Positions 1-13,252 are shown, counted from the first letter of the stretch. The stretch is 64,000 nt of DNA from Castanea sativa (GCF_040712315.1 NC_134017.1:15964001-16028000), one strand, 5' to 3'. A program made the numbers and translations. Notes: a model not told the origin generated them from the sequence alone.

Positions 1-3000
1 TGTTGCAACCAATCACATTCAAATGTTATATTAGTTTGTAAAGGTTAGCTGGTAAAATGTGTACTAATATCTTTTCCATTTTTTATTCTATATTGTTTCC
101 TATGTTTACCTTTTGACAGTGAAATTAATTAGCGTTTTTTGTACTCAATCCCCAATATTCCTTGAAACCTACTGAAGAATGTAGAGGTAATGATTAAATA
201 TTTCAGCTTTGCATGTCAACAATAAAGAAATAAAGAATAATAAAACTTATGTCGAAGTCATTGCAAGTTGCAACACGATTTCATGGTGTTGGCTTCACAA
301 TAATTAATTAGAGAAGCTATTAAGGATTTGATTCTCATCAACAACCTTAATAAAAGAAGGAGATAATAAAAAAGAGAACCATCATAACCATATATTAATA
401 ATTTGTTGGATCTAACATCTAAGTAAACAAACAACAGAGAAGGGAGAGCAAGAAGCTTCAACTGAAACTGAGACAGTTAGTTTCTTGGAATTTCTTAAAT
501 AAAGCTAAGTTGAACCATTGCATCACATTGACACCACCAGATAATACCATGTTAAAACCCCTTTTTTCCACCAAAACTTCAAAACTAAATCATGATAAGA
601 GGACAAGATGCACAAGCATCTTCTATTATTTTACTCCTTTCACCTATGTGAGAGTTGGTCAGTTGAAGTACTTCCCTTAGTAAGAGCCAAATATACAAAA
701 TAATTGCTTTGAAATATGACATTCTTGGTTATATGATTAATTGTTTGACAACAAAAGCAAACTAAAAAGACAGGATGCAGGAAAAAATCCATGGAACAGG
801 GAATTCATCCTCACACAACCACAAGCTTGCTTGAAAATAAAGCCAAAAAAATAGAACTCATGAACATCAATTATTGCCATGATTAATTGTTATTACTATG
901 ACTAAGATTATCATTATATTAATACTTCCTGTTATTATTCACTTCTATTAACAGTATTACTGGTATATATACTGATTAAATATATTCTTTTTAAACAAAA
1001 GGTACATTAAGGCTGCCGAAAGTGGCTCTTGATGATTCTATCAATAGACAATTGGTTAATTAAAAACAGAATATTTCAAGTACTTCCCTTCTAATCAATC
1101 CCAATCTGACATCTCTCTCCTACATGTGATTAGTTAGAAGTATCTCAGATGCGATAATTTCTTTTAGAGAACTGAAAACCATGCTGGAATATGACTGTAA
1201 AGATTAACTTAATCATCTAATCACTAAGCATGGATGCTAAGCACAAAAAACCATCCATTGATTACTACCCTTTAACTTCTCCATAATTAGTCATGTTTGA
1301 TCAAGATTATAGCATGATCAAAATTCTCTTAGTTTTTTTTTTTTTAATTATTTATTATTATTTGATAGTTACAATAGGGTTGAGTTATTTGAACTCTAGA
1401 GTAGACATTTTTTGTTGAAAACACTAAAATGTGCTAGTTGAGTTATAAGATTTTTAACATTTCTATCTTGTTGTTTAAGAGCTAATAGATGAATATTGGA
1501 GAAGTAAAATTTTTTTTTTTGAGAAACGTGCGCACACTCATGTATAGGAGAAGGGGGATGAGAAGTAAAGTATTTGATTAGGAAAAAAAAAAAGTATAAA
1601 CTTTACACGGGAAACTTCTATACCTATTAGACAAATTTGTTATTTTAAATATTAATTAACACTGTTTCAGACTCTCAAAAAAAAATTAACACCGTTTCAT
1701 AAAATATTAAATGCACCTTAATCAATAATACCACTCGTTAGTAAAAGTTTTTCATTTCACTTTTCTAAATTCAAACAGTGTAATTTATGGCAAAAACAAT
1801 TGTGAGTCTGTGATCCATGATGAATTTATAATAGAAATCTTATCATGCACATATGTGCTTAATTTGTTAGATTTGACCTACACTGCCTTAGGCTGGTCCT
1901 CAACCTCAACCCAAAGTTGAAACACCAAACTCAATTCTACCATATTGTAGGGAATGAGTGGTTTCATGAAATCAACTCTAGAGTCTAGACACTGATTGAT
2001 CAAAAGAGATGAGATACTCTTTTACGGAGGTCAATATCTTTCACTTTTCACCAGCTTTTAGGGGCATTGTGCCAAATGGATCTCAATATTATAGTTTTTA
2101 CTATAATGGCAATTGAAGATGGACCATTCACCGTAGCAGAGATTTCTTTTATTAATATTATATTATCATCCTTGTCGATGGTAATTGTTATTATTGCCTT
2201 TTCAAGTTCGTTTGGGTTATGAAGAAAAGAGGGAATATGGTACCTTCCCCATTTTTAATTTGATTTATTTACAACTTTTAAAACTTGAAAAACAAAAAAA
2301 CTATTCCTTTTGTCCAACTGTTTTGTTAAGCTAAAATAAACCAAGATGCATGCTAAGGATATTGCAAACTTTACTATGTAAGTATTACAAATCGATGTGT
2401 CTCTAAATATTTATTTATTATGTTATTGAAGTGGCACTAACCACATCAATTTACAACATTTTTAAAATAAAATTATTATTAGTTTTGAATTCTTAAAAAC
2501 TAATAAAAATAGTCTATCCCAATGAACATTTGGAAAAGAAAGAAAGAAATAATTAGAGAGGGGAAGAAGGTTTTTAAGTTTTTAACTAAAGAAGATTGAG
2601 ATATCGCACCTAATGTTATAGATATCAATGTCCAAGATTGAGAGTTGAAGAAAACAACTTTCAGTCTCAACCATTAAAGGTCATTCATTGAGTGACTGTA
2701 TGTACATTAAGCGAGGTTGGACATATTGCCCAATAATTATAACTTTAGTTTAGCTTTATTCTATTGTACTGTACTTATTATTATTATTAGTTTTTCTTTC
2801 TGATTCTGCAGAGTTATTAAAACATGAAAAATCTTGGTTACAGTGGTAGATTTGGTGGGTGGAGAATAATGATTTGATAAGAAACACGCCAAGAATGTGA
2901 GAATCAATGAATCATAGAGCGACTAAAAAAGGAAAATAATAAGTATTTAGGAGAGAGAGAGAAAAAAATCCCACCAATGATTGACTTAAGAACTTTACCT

Positions 3001-5651
3001 TGCATGGAAGTGGTGCTTTTCATGTTCCCCCACACTCCCTTTCTCTCTCTTGCTCAGCCTGCAATTTCATCAAGATGCATGTTAAAGGGAGGAAATAGTA
3101 CTGTTGGAGAAAAGATTATGATTATCCCTTTATTCCTCTGCCACACCCAAGTGAGATGAGGGAGAAATAGATATTTAACAATTCACTGTCCCACTGTCTC
3201 TTACATTTTCTTTTGCAAATGGGTGGTCACATCTACTACTTTGTTAAAAGAGTTGAAAAAGCTGAGGGGGGTTTTGGGTGAGTGGAGTGGATCAGAATAT
3301 GTTTATGTGTTCTCTATACCTGGCATAGAGTGTGTGATTCTTTTTTCCTATCACTCTCTCCTATGTTGATAAGAATCCCACCCTGGACAATGATCAATCT
3401 CATGCTTGCAAATAAGGAACTATATAATTTTTTTGTGCATAAAAAAATTACATCAGAAATTTTTGTGTGCTCGTATGAATTTAAATTTGCATTGGCTTTG
3501 TCTATTACTTTCTGCCTAAAGAAAAAGTCTTGGTCTTTGAGCATTGGATAATAGGGTAGGATAGGTTCAAGACTTTCAGCTACAATTTTTTAGTCACCAC
3601 GCCACCAATTGATTAGATCATGCTTCATCACCTTATACTATACAAGCATATTGCATATTACATATAATATATGTCATGGATCACGTTCCTCTGAAGTAAT
3701 TTAAAAGAAGATGATTCACCAAACTTTCCAGTTTTTGGAAGTTGGAAATTTCTTTGTTGGGTTAAATGCAATTGTTATTGTTGATCTTTTCACTTTTATT
3801 GGACAGAGACTGACCAAATCTGGCTACAGAAAATCTACTAATAAGTCTTTCTGTTACCAATGTTGATTCACCACAAAAAGGGGGGAAACCCATCAAATAT
3901 GCCCTAATGAATTATGAAACCCTAATGCAAAGTAATAGAACCAGACATCCAATAGGAGTTCCATTTTATACAAATCTCTCTCATAACTTGTTAGGTGCAT
4001 CTTAATATTAAAATGATTAAATGAATTAATTAAGCACTAAGGTGGTTAACTCTTACAAGAAAAAAATATAGTGAGGAGGTAGTGGTCTAGTAAATAAAAA
4101 AATTGAATCCTAGTGGATAAGGAAAGAAATTTCTTTTTCATAAGAGTTTGAAGTTGTTAAGCTTAAGTATCTTAGTGCAGGATCAGTGAGTCTAGGCTAT
4201 GCACAAGAAGGTGGAGGTTTCCTTGTAATTTCAGTATTTCAACAACACAACTAGTTGAAAGTCATTTTTGCACACATCTATATTTGGCAGAAAGAGAAAT
4301 CTGCATAATTCTTGGGAAACCAGCCTATTCTCGAATCTTTACAAAGGCAAAGCGTGTTATGCTAAAAACAAAAAATCAAGCTTATATCAACTACTGTTTG
4401 CTAAAAAAGCTGCTTGCAGGACCTCTCGAATAATCCAAACTTGTGGGCATTGATGCAATCATACAGAAGTTAGCTTTAAGCTTGCTTTAATTTCTTAGTG
4501 ACCTTTACACAGATATTCTCCTCTTTGCAGCATCAATTCTGTTCATCTTCATCAGAATCCACTGCTTGCCTTATACACATTATTGATAGTAATAGAAGCA
4601 TCCCCACTTTAGGCCAGCTTGTGGTCCAAGTACCGAATGATCATGATTGATTCACCAAGTAAGTTATGATAAAATCAAAATTAATGTTGCCTAGTGCCTA
4701 GCAATTAGAATTTTGTAACTTTGCTGCTAGCAAATCCATGGTCCAACACAATCAAATTTCATTGTAAAGCCTTGAGGTTTGTGTTGCATTTGTGCACAAA
4801 ACGATTAACGTGCTTGTAGTTGTGGAGGATTGTGATGGACAGAGACAGATATTGCAAATCATCTGATGTGTGATAGATACAAATATCAAAGACAATCAAA
4901 TTCTTGTGATATTTTATCACTTATTCCAGAAGCTGAGCTGATGGGAACGTGTGGATTCGATAATTTAAACATTACGTGGAATAAAATTGAACATAAATCG
5001 AAAATGCATGACATTGAAATGAAGTGTTTGGGGATTGAAGCAATCTAGCTTTGGCTCTATTAGGCAGCTCGAGTTTTACATAAAACTTATGTTATGCTGC
5101 ATCATCATCTTCTTAACCTTGGTTGAGTAGTTTCTGAGGGTTAAGAATCCATCATTAATGTTGTTTTTTTCTTTTTTTCTTTTTTTTTTTCCTTGAAACT
5201 AGCATATCTTGTTAGAATACCACATGAATACCGTAAATATTGTCATGCATCATGACTTTTGTAATAACATGGACTAGTGTAGTTTTGTAATGCTGTGTGC
5301 TGTGTATATTTTTGAATGGATATATGGTAAAATATACAGAACTGAATGGCAAAGATTTGGACGCTTAAGACTATGGACTAGTGTAGTTACTGCGTGCTGT
5401 GTATATTCTTGAATGGAAATATTGTAAAATACACAGAACTGAATGGCAAAGATGTGGACGTTTAAGACTATCTTTGATTAAAAAAAATGTGGAAGATTAA
5501 GGTTTTATAATGCAGATGTAGGCCACTTAATATTTCAACATGCTGTCAATGACCTTTATCTAAACGACAGGTTTTCACTGTGTCAAATGTCAATGTCGTT
5601 TGAACTTTGAAGGACTGCTACATTATTGGCATCAATCTTATGAGTGCTTAG
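1..5651. other. Intergenic region, no recognised gene
   Basis: AT-rich sequence with many stops in all frames. The longest open frames are under 100 codons and show no domain I recognise. Homopolymer A/T runs and a CT/GA-rich stretch near 2950-3060 are present. The only clear structure is a short tandem duplication at 5271-5478, listed separately. It may contain distal regulatory sequence for a gene outside the window, but nothing visible supports that. Confidence 0.6.
5271..5478. repeat. Two-copy tandem repeat, period 104 bp
   Basis: The segment beginning GGACTAGTGTAG at 5271 is repeated from 5375. The shared run includes CTGTGTATATT, TTGAATGGA and ACAGAACTGAATGGCAAAGA. The copies differ by a few substitutions and small indels. 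It lies just outside the left end of the LTR element at 5652. No coding sense is visible. Confidence 0.85.
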
Positions 5652-6676
5652 TGATAGGCCAAGAATGTATTAATTCCTTGTGATTAATTAATTGATTGAT
5701 TACTCAAGTTTATTAATTAATCAAATTAACATGCAATGTACGTGACAGTACAAACAAATCACTAACTAAAGTAAAATACAGTGGAAAATAAATTTGACAA
5801 GGTGATTTGTTTTTGAATGGGAAAACCTTCGAAGAAAAAACTCCACCAGGTGATTTTAAGGTCACCACTCTCAATAATCCACTATTATCAAAACAAACAG
5901 TTATAATTAAAGGAATCTCAGTACCTTATACCAACCTACAGTTGAACTCTTACCCCAATACCCAATTGGACTTATTCTGTAGTGACAATCTCTCCTTGTA
6001 TTGCATAGCTCCCAGTACGTGACAAACCAATAGATGCGCAGATCCCAGTACACGACTTGATCACCAACTTGAGAAGGATGTTGGCTGCAAAATTCTTCAA
6101 TTTATCACACGATGAAGATCATGAAGTTGCTTGGTTACAAAATCCTATGGTGTACAAACACAGCAATTTCTTTAAGATGAACTAGGGCAAACTAGGTTTT
6201 CAATCACAATTTGCATGAACAACACTTTGCTTTGCACTTGTGCAATTGTGCTCTCTGTGACGACCCTTAAAATAATTCTTATATATGTTTAGGGTTGTGA
6301 GAAAAGAAAGCCAAAACACATACTCACGGAATGGATAAAAATCAGAACTAAAAATTTGTTTTTCATAAATCTCGATAGATACCCTATCTATCGAGCAGCT
6401 GTCGAGCCTCGGGCTGAACAACTTTTTAAACCTTAATAGATACTAGCTGTCGAGTTTTAGTGAACAACACCTCTTCACTTGTTTCTTGGACAGACTTGCA
6501 TGGTTTTAACACTTGAACTTAAAACCTTGTTTCTTGAAGCATTAAACACATCCTAGATCTATCTAAACACATCATAGATCTATCCAAATACAAGTAAAAT
6601 GCGTTTTGTCAAAGGATTAGTCAATTACATAAAATGTTGACTTATGTTCCTAACATGAATCACATATATCCTAACA
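5652..6676 (-). repeat. 3' LTR of the copia-like element
   Basis: About 1025 bp, aligned along its length with 12252-13252. In element orientation it starts TGTTAGGATATATG right after the purine tract and ends GGCCTATCA. It contains a short perfect palindrome at 6371-6395, with 11-bp arms around CCC; the copy in the other LTR (about 12974-12998) has two substitutions in one arm. The two LTRs differ by many substitutions, so the insertion is not recent. Confidence 0.9.
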
Positions 6677-6690
6677 ATCTCCCCCTTTGG
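6677..6690 (-). other. Polypurine tract of the copia-like element
   Basis: On the minus strand this reads CCAAAGGGGGAGAT, immediately before the TGTTAGG start of the 3' LTR. An AAAGGGGGAGAT tract followed by TGTTAGG is a common configuration in plant copia elements. It is the presumed plus-strand primer site and fixes the element's orientation. Confidence 0.88.
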
Positions 6691-7289
6691 CAATCTGTGA
6701 CGAAACCACAACAAACAAATGAACATATGAGAAAAGGCATAAATCACTCAACTCATACTCACTTGTTGAATACAGTAAAATCTATCCTAACACAAACTCT
6801 TAAAAACTTTGTAAGAAGAGAGTTCATGGTAAGGAAGACTTTGACAACCTATATTTCTGAAACACTTTAAACAAAACTCATCAACGCATTTTAGTGTGAA
6901 ATAGAAATAAAAGATTGCATACAATTTAAGAAGCATGCTCATAAAGAGAGAAAAGAAACAACACATGTAGAGATAGGTGAAAATGTAATAACAACCACAT
7001 CATATATATATCAATAAAGAATACAAGGTTTGCTATCACAAAGTGATCACAATACCAAAGGTACAAGAATAATGTATCTAAAATAGAAAGAAAAGAAAAA
7101 GATACAAAAGTCCTTACTACAACCCTCAAAATAAAGACACTCCCCTAACAAAAATCTCCCGTAAGTACTAACTCTCCCCCTATGTATATGACTACTCTCA
7201 TATCTAAAATTACTCCCTCTTTTTGTCACGAGTGACAAAGGGTAAGTACATCAAATAGACATCTCATCATCACTGGGCGAGCTAACACC

Positions 7290-8414
7290 ATTGTCCTCAT
7301 TAGCATCATCACTGCTAGAGACATCATCACTCTCATCCTCTGAAGCCAGTGGAGATGGAGAAGAGTAAGCAGCGAAACCACCTATGGCAGCCTATCGTCG
7401 TGTAATACAACTAACACGAGTGTTCACCTGACACAACTCATCACTGAGAGTGTCAAGGCGAGCATCTATGCACACAAGCTGTGCCATGATGTTCTCAAGA
7501 GTCACCCCACCTGCAGAAAAAGAAGGAACAGAGGTGGATAGAGCTGTAGAAGCTGGAGGAATTGCCATCCCTAGCCGTCTCGATCGTAGTTGTGCCTCGC
7601 TCCGTTTAACAGTAGCAGCATCTATGACATACATAAATGAGAAGTGGTCTGACTCGAGATAGGAGACAAAAAAATGGCAAATGATCCGCGTGATAGCCGA
7701 AGGAAAAATGAACTTATCACGAGTCGCTGTATCTCTATAGACATCTATAAGGGATAGAATAAAGTGAGAGGGGAAGTCAATAGAGATATGCTCTAAGAAG
7801 GACAGTAAAAATTGAGCATGAGGCTCTGTGATAGAGTTACAGTGAGACAGAGGATGCAAAACAAAAGTCATCACCATATTAAGGAACCTTGGACCTTTAG
7901 CAAATGCTGAGCAAGGGCTGTACTGACGATCACCCCAGTCAAAAGGACACTCACAAAAAGAAGACATGAGCTAGTCTTTAGACACAGTCCTAAGACGATC
8001 ACAGTCAGGGTAGTTAGGATGCGCTACCCTCAGGACTTAAAGCACTTCGGATACAATACTCAAAGTGACCATAATGCGCGTACCTCGAACGCGAGTAAAT
8101 AAGTGAGGTATTGAATAATCAAATTCGTGCATGTTAGAGAAGAACTCCTATATGATCACGGAAGGACAGCTGACTAGGATGCCACACAGTGACTCCCAAC
8201 CCCTACTGTGAATGACAGTGGATAGGTCAATATCGGAGAAGTTCGATAAAATGACTTTGCGTTCCGAATGAATGCCTCTTCTAGAAAAGTTCTCCGAAAA
8301 TTCGTTGCGGGCTTTATCGTCACGAAACAGAATGTGTTAGGGGGTAGAATCAGAAGACGATGCTCCGGAACGAAGAGGGTTCCAAGACGGAGTAAATTTT
8401 TGTTTAGGTGCCAT
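7290..8414 (-). pseudogene. Plant-transposon-domain ORF carried by the LTR element, frameshifted
   Basis: A coding remnant starts at MAPKQKFTPSWNPLRSG (Met codon at 8414) and changes frame near 8340. It passes through stops around 8170-7970, then has a long open stretch at 7967-7392. That stretch contains RQYSPCSAFAKGPRFLNMV, HPLSHCNSITEPHAQ, SHFILSLIDVYRDTATRDK and a heptad-like tail VCIDARLDTLSDELCQVNTR. I recognise this as a retrotransposon-associated protein common in some woody plants (a putative plant transposon protein domain), of unknown biochemical role. At least one frameshift and several stops separate the open stretches, so no intact product is expected. An acidic tail follows beyond the stop. 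Confidence 0.7.
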
Positions 8415-8957
8415 AGAGCAACTAACCGAAAGAAGGAGAGAGAGAAAGACACGTAGAAAAGCACCAACACAATCAATATATAAGAATATAAAGAATTGAG
8501 GGTACGTATGCATGAAAATGCATGAGCATGTGATATGCAATAGTAAAAATATCATGAGCTCAGCCCAATCCAAACCTACTAGTACACAATATTGCAACAA
8601 GGTAAAACACACATCTAAAATGCATGAATCATCGTTATAATGCATATGTGATGCAATGCATGATGATACAAGATCATTTTAAAAAAATCCATCCCAAAAA
8701 TTTATCAAAAACCTCAACAATTTTGAAAAAATCCCAAAAGATTTCAAAAACCCAAAACGTTAGGTCAAAAGATATGAAATGCATGATTCATGAGTGAGAA
8801 AGTATCATACCAAAGAAGAAAGAAGATCTTGAAACTGAAGAAAGAGTGGGGATGAGGTTTGGAGTGAGTGAGAGAGGTTTTGGGAGGTGAAGAGACAAGT
8901 TCTGTCAAGAAAGATTGAGGAGAAATGAGATAAATGTCGCGCGGACCCTTTAAAAAA

Positions 8958-9235
8958 TATATTAGTAGCTCGACAGATTGAGAGGTGTCGAGAGCTATCG
9001 AGAATAAAAACGTGTGAATTAGCTATCAAAGAGCTATTGAGGATTTGTCGAGAGGTGTCCACAGCAAAAGGAGCTCGATGGATCGAGAAGCTATCGAGCA
9101 TCTATTGAGGAGACAAAAACTTTCTCGATGGACCGAGGAGCTATTGAAAAACTATCGAGATTACAATAAGAGGGAGTTGAAGAGCTCAATAAATAGTCTA
9201 GCTGTCGAGAGGTGTCGAGGAGCTGTCGAGATTAC
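8958..9235. repeat. TCGA-rich degenerate short-repeat block
   Basis: About a dozen copies of TCGA-centred words such as CTATCGAG, CTGTCGAG and GGTGTCGAG occur in under 300 bp. The same words occur in both LTRs next to the palindrome at 6371-6395. The block lies upstream of the plant-transposon ORF in element orientation and is non-coding. Confidence 0.7.
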
Positions 9236-9357
9236 TTAAAAACAGTTTTTCAAAGAAAAGAAAAACACAGACATGAATGCAATCAAACACACTACTCAAC
9301 CAAAGATCCAAACAACATTTTAAGCTTTTAAAAACATATGTCATGCATATAGATCCA

Positions 9358-9384
9358 AAACACACACACACACACACACACACA
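9358..9384. repeat. (CA)n microsatellite
   Basis: An uninterrupted run of CA dinucleotides inside the LTR element interior. Confidence 0.9.
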
Positions 9385-10459
9385 ACAATTCTAACCAATT
9401 TTATATTTCAAAAATAGGTTAAGAAAGTTTAGTGGGCATACATTAACACATGTATTCCTTGTAATGGCCAAATCACATTGTACCTACACATGTATCAAAA
9501 GTAGCAAAGAATATTGTGTGTTGTGTGTGAAAGACATCGTAAGATTGCATGAGTGTCTACATGTTATGACGATTTGAGATATGAGTAAATCAATTTAACT
9601 TACACATAATCATAACTGCTTGATAGAAACTATCACTTTCGAGGTATATCCTATGACTCCCACATCTCCTAGAATATACGCTTGCAATCATATTTTAAAG
9701 CATTTTTGTTTCTTTTGCTTTAATTTTTCTTTACATATTTTTCTTTTATTAAACATATCATGCATAGGCATATAAGAGAGAGAAAAGAAATACCCAATTA
9801 TGTTAAGCTTTTGACATTGCACTTTTTCTCTGCTGAAGCATACCGATGTCATTTCATAATTGGCGGGCAATAGTGGTAAGATGATTATTTATGCCTTTCT
9901 CTCAAGATTTTCTAATTCTTTCCGTCAAAAAGAGTGATACGAGTGTTAAGTTCAAGAGATAACTTAATCTTACTCATCACAAAACTCACTTGCTTAGTTG
10001 TGCATAGAGATGTTCATCTAAGCCACAAGAGATATAAAATTTAGAAAACTTTATTTCATTGGCCATTTAAGGTACATAAGTACCAATGTACACAAACATA
10101 CACTGTTTCTGTATTTTTCTGATTTTTCAATTTTTTTATTTTTATGGAGGAAAATAAAATAAAACAAAAACATGTTAAACAAAGTAATGCATAAAAACTA
10201 GACGGACTCAAAATAAGAAAGCAAAACACACAAGCAATGCAAAAACAAAAATAAGGAGGGGAGAGAGAAAAAAAGTGACTAAATCATTTAGAGCATTTTT
10301 CCTTCCACACATTGGAAGAACCTTTCTTTTTGGCGAACCCTTGAACCGGCGGTGAGGGGGAAGAATTGCAACCATCAAGTTTGAAAGGAACATGAAGGCC
10401 TTGAGGAGATCTCCAAGAGGAGCAAGAAAGGATAGAAACTGACTCAGGTTTCCAGATGA

Positions 10460-12210
10460 GACCATAATGTTGCTCTGTTAAGTGGCTTACCACTTGTGGC
10501 AGTTAGGTCGAGTATGTCTAGCTGCTCCACAGTGATGATAGAGATGCTACTTCTTCTTTTTAGACTTTTGAGCATTACTCTTCTTAGCTCTAGGGTTTTT
10601 GGTTTCTTTCTTAGCAAGCTTAGGGGGTGCTCCTAAGATAGATTTACCATTGCCTATGATCTTACTAGCTATCACATTTTTCACATTATTGTTCTCAGAT
10701 TAAACATTATTAGCAAGAGAAACAAAAATAGTAGACTAGAAGAAGCAAAATTAGGAAAGGAGAAATTATACCCTAAACCGATTCGATCTGAAGCAGATTT
10801 CTGAAGGCTGAGCATCCCATCTAGCTTTGCACTTGAAGTCCTCTCCAATTGAACTCTGACTTGAAACAACTCCACTTCCAGCTTCTTAGTCTTCTCAGCC
10901 AAGAAATTATTTTCAAACCTCAGTGCGCCTATAGTCTGATTTGCTTCATCAAACTTTGTGGAGAGTTCTTGTTCGAGCTCCACATCACTGATCTTCTTGG
11001 TGGCCAGCTTATACAACTTCTCATGCTTTTCCAAGACCTTATATAACTTTGCATAGGCAGTGTGGATGTCATTTTATTCATCCATCTTCTTAAACTTTGA
11101 CTCCACCAATTCTTCTTCTTCATCCACATCTTCTGCAATCCCCTCAGCAGGATTGACAGTGGCGGTAAAAGCATTTAGGATTCCGTCATCTTCATTTTCG
11201 AAATCATCCTCAGGTTTGGTATAACTCAAAGTTGCAGCAAGTGCCTTACTTCTCCCAATGGACTTGAGATAAGTAGGGTACTCTTGTTTCCTATGACCGA
11301 AGCCTTGACACTCGAAATACTTGGGTCCTGAAGGAACAGTGTACTGACCGTCATCCCTAGCATCCTTCTTCCCTTTATCTTGGCTCTTAGACTAAACAGA
11401 ACTCGATTGCCTACAGTCTTTGTCGAAGCCCTTTGCATTGGCATTGTTTATGAACTTCTTAAATTGCCTAGTGATATAGGACTTCATTTTAGAATCTTCA
11501 TCGTTGGAAGACTCATCTATGTCACTGCTCTTGGCCTTCAATGCCATGCTCTTTCCCTTACTAGATTTCCCAATCCTCATCAAACCTAATTCACAGGTCT
11601 ACAAATTACCAACCATCTTTGTCAAAGGAATCTTGTCAATGTCCTTTAATTTCTCAATAGCGGTCATCTTGGCATGAAATCTCTCATGGAGAAATCTGAG
11701 CACCTTTATCACAATTTTGGGTTTAGGAATGGTTTCCCCAAGATTAAAGGCTAAGTTTACTATGTCCTTGAGTTTGGCATAGAACTCATCAAACGACTCA
11801 TCTTCCTCCATCTTGATCTCTTCAAAGCTTGTAGTGAGCCTCTGTAGCTTTGAATCCTTGACAACCTTGGTTCCCTCATAGGTTGTCTAGAGGATGGTCC
11901 ATGCTTCCTTCGCAGTTTCAGTGGAGGATATCTTCTTGAACTCCTTATTTGTGATGGCACTAAATAAGGCATTCACTGCCGTGCTATTTAAGTTTGCTGC
12001 ATTGATCTTCACATCATCCCATTCAGTTGGCGCTTCCTTCGGCTTGGTCCAGCCTATCTCCACAGCTTGCCACGATTTCTCATCTAAAGACTGCAAGAAA
12101 GCTCTCATGCATACTTTCCAGTATGCATAGTTAATACCATCAAATAGAGGAGGAATAATAAGAGACTGTATACTATCCATGACAACAAGGGTAAATGGAT
12201 CACACAGCAA
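10460..12210 (-). pseudogene. Degenerate copia gag with two broken zinc knuckles
   Basis: The frame opens shortly after the primer-binding site. Residues LIIPPLFDGINYAYWKVCM at about 12170-12110 are the usual N-terminus of plant copia gag (UBN2/DUF4219 type). Downstream pieces in shifting frames carry MEEDESFDEFYAKLKDIVN (from 11811), a lysine/serine-rich linker (11583-11392), and a first CCHC-like knuckle near 11300 reading FECQGFGHRKQEYP, where the last Cys is Tyr. A coiled-coil-like Lys/Glu-rich segment lies at 11034-10730. A second knuckle near 10540-10490 reads YHHCGAARHTRPNC, with its first Cys changed to Tyr. In-frame stops near 11880, 11590, 11395, 11070 and 10550 show it is dead. No protease, integrase or reverse transcriptase follows. 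Confidence 0.8.
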
Positions 12211-12237
12211 AGATTAAAACCTAATCACAGTGTGTCT

Positions 12238-12249
12238 GCTCTGATACCA
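12238..12249 (-). other. Primer-binding site (tRNA-Met type)
   Basis: The minus strand reads TGGTATCAGAGC, two bases inside the end of the 5' LTR. This is the complement of the 3' end of initiator tRNA-Met and the usual PBS of plant copia elements. It identifies 12252-13252 as the 5' LTR. Confidence 0.92.
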
Positions 12250-12251
12250 CT

Positions 12252-13252
12252 TGATAGGCCAAAAATGTATTGACCCCTTGTGATGAATTAATTGATTAAT
12301 TACCTAAATTTATTAATTAATCAAATTAACATGCAATGTACATGGTAGCACAAATAAATCACCAACTAATGTAAAATGCAGCGAAAAATAAATTCGACAA
12401 GGTGATTTGTTTTCGAATGAGGAAAACCTCCTAGGCAAAAACCCCACCGGGTGATTTTAAGGTCACCACTACCGAGAATCCACTATTATCAAAACAAGCG
12501 ATTACAAGTAAAGGAATCTCAGTACCTTGTAGCAACTTACAGTTGAACCCTTACCCCAATACCCAATTAGACTTGTTCTGTAGTGACAATCTCTCCTTAT
12601 ATTGCACAGCTCTTAGTATGTGACAAACCAATAGATATATGGATCCCAGTACGCGACTTGATCACCAACTCGAGAAGGATGTTGGCTGCAAAGTTCTTCA
12701 ATTCATCACACGATGAAGATCATAAAGTTGCTTGGTCACAAAACCCTATGATGTACGAACACAGCAACTTCTTTAAGATGAACTAGCGCAAACTAGGTTT
12801 TCAGTCACAATTTGCATGAACAACACTTTGCTTTGCAATTGTACAATTGTGCTCTCTGTGACGGCCCTTAAAATAATCCTTATATATGTTTAAGGTTATG
12901 AGAAAAAAAAAAAGCTCAAACACATACTCACAAAATGGATGAAAATCAGAACTAAAAATTTGTTTTTCATAAATCTTGACAGATACCCTATCTATCGAGC
13001 AGTTGTCGAGTCTCGGGCTAAAACGACTTTTTAAACCTCGATAGATACTAGCTGTCGAGCTTTAGTGACCAGCACTTCTTCACTTGTTTTTTGGAAAAAC
13101 TTGCATGGCTTTAACATTTGAACTTGAAACCTTGTTTCTTGAAGCATTAAACACATCCTAAATCTACCCAAATACAAGTAAAGTGCGTTTTGTCAAAAGA
13201 TTAGTCAATTACGTGAAATGTTGACATATAGTCCTAACATGAATCACATATA
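12252..13252 (-). repeat. 5' LTR of the copia-like element, outer end truncated
   Basis: Matches 5652-6676 along its length. The match stops at CACATATA (13252), whereas the 3' LTR continues for TCCTAACA, so the outermost 8 bp including the terminal TG are lost. The next bases begin an unrelated repeat fragment. Confidence 0.88.

Larger units (their letters stand above)
5652..13252 (-). mobile_element. Non-autonomous copia-like LTR retrotransposon, degenerate
   Basis: Two direct repeats of about 1 kb (5652-6676 and 12252-13252) flank a 5.56 kb interior. Orientation is minus: a tRNA-Met-type primer-binding site adjoins the right-hand (5') LTR, and a purine-rich tract GGGGGAGAT adjoins the left-hand (3') LTR. 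Each LTR starts TG and ends CA in element orientation, except that the outer end of the 5' LTR lacks about 8 bp present in the 3' LTR. Inside, in element order, are a decayed gag (12210 to about 10460), an AT-rich region, and an ORF of the plant transposon type (about 8414 to 7290). No integrase, reverse transcriptase or RNase H is recognisable, so mobility would have needed proteins from another element. No target duplication is visible, because the right end abuts another repeat fragment. Confidence 0.88.

Noticed and set aside
7392..7967. 191-codon minus-strand frame as an independent host gene
   Set aside because: It lies between paired LTRs, and its upstream part is frameshifted and interrupted by stops; it belongs to the retroelement.
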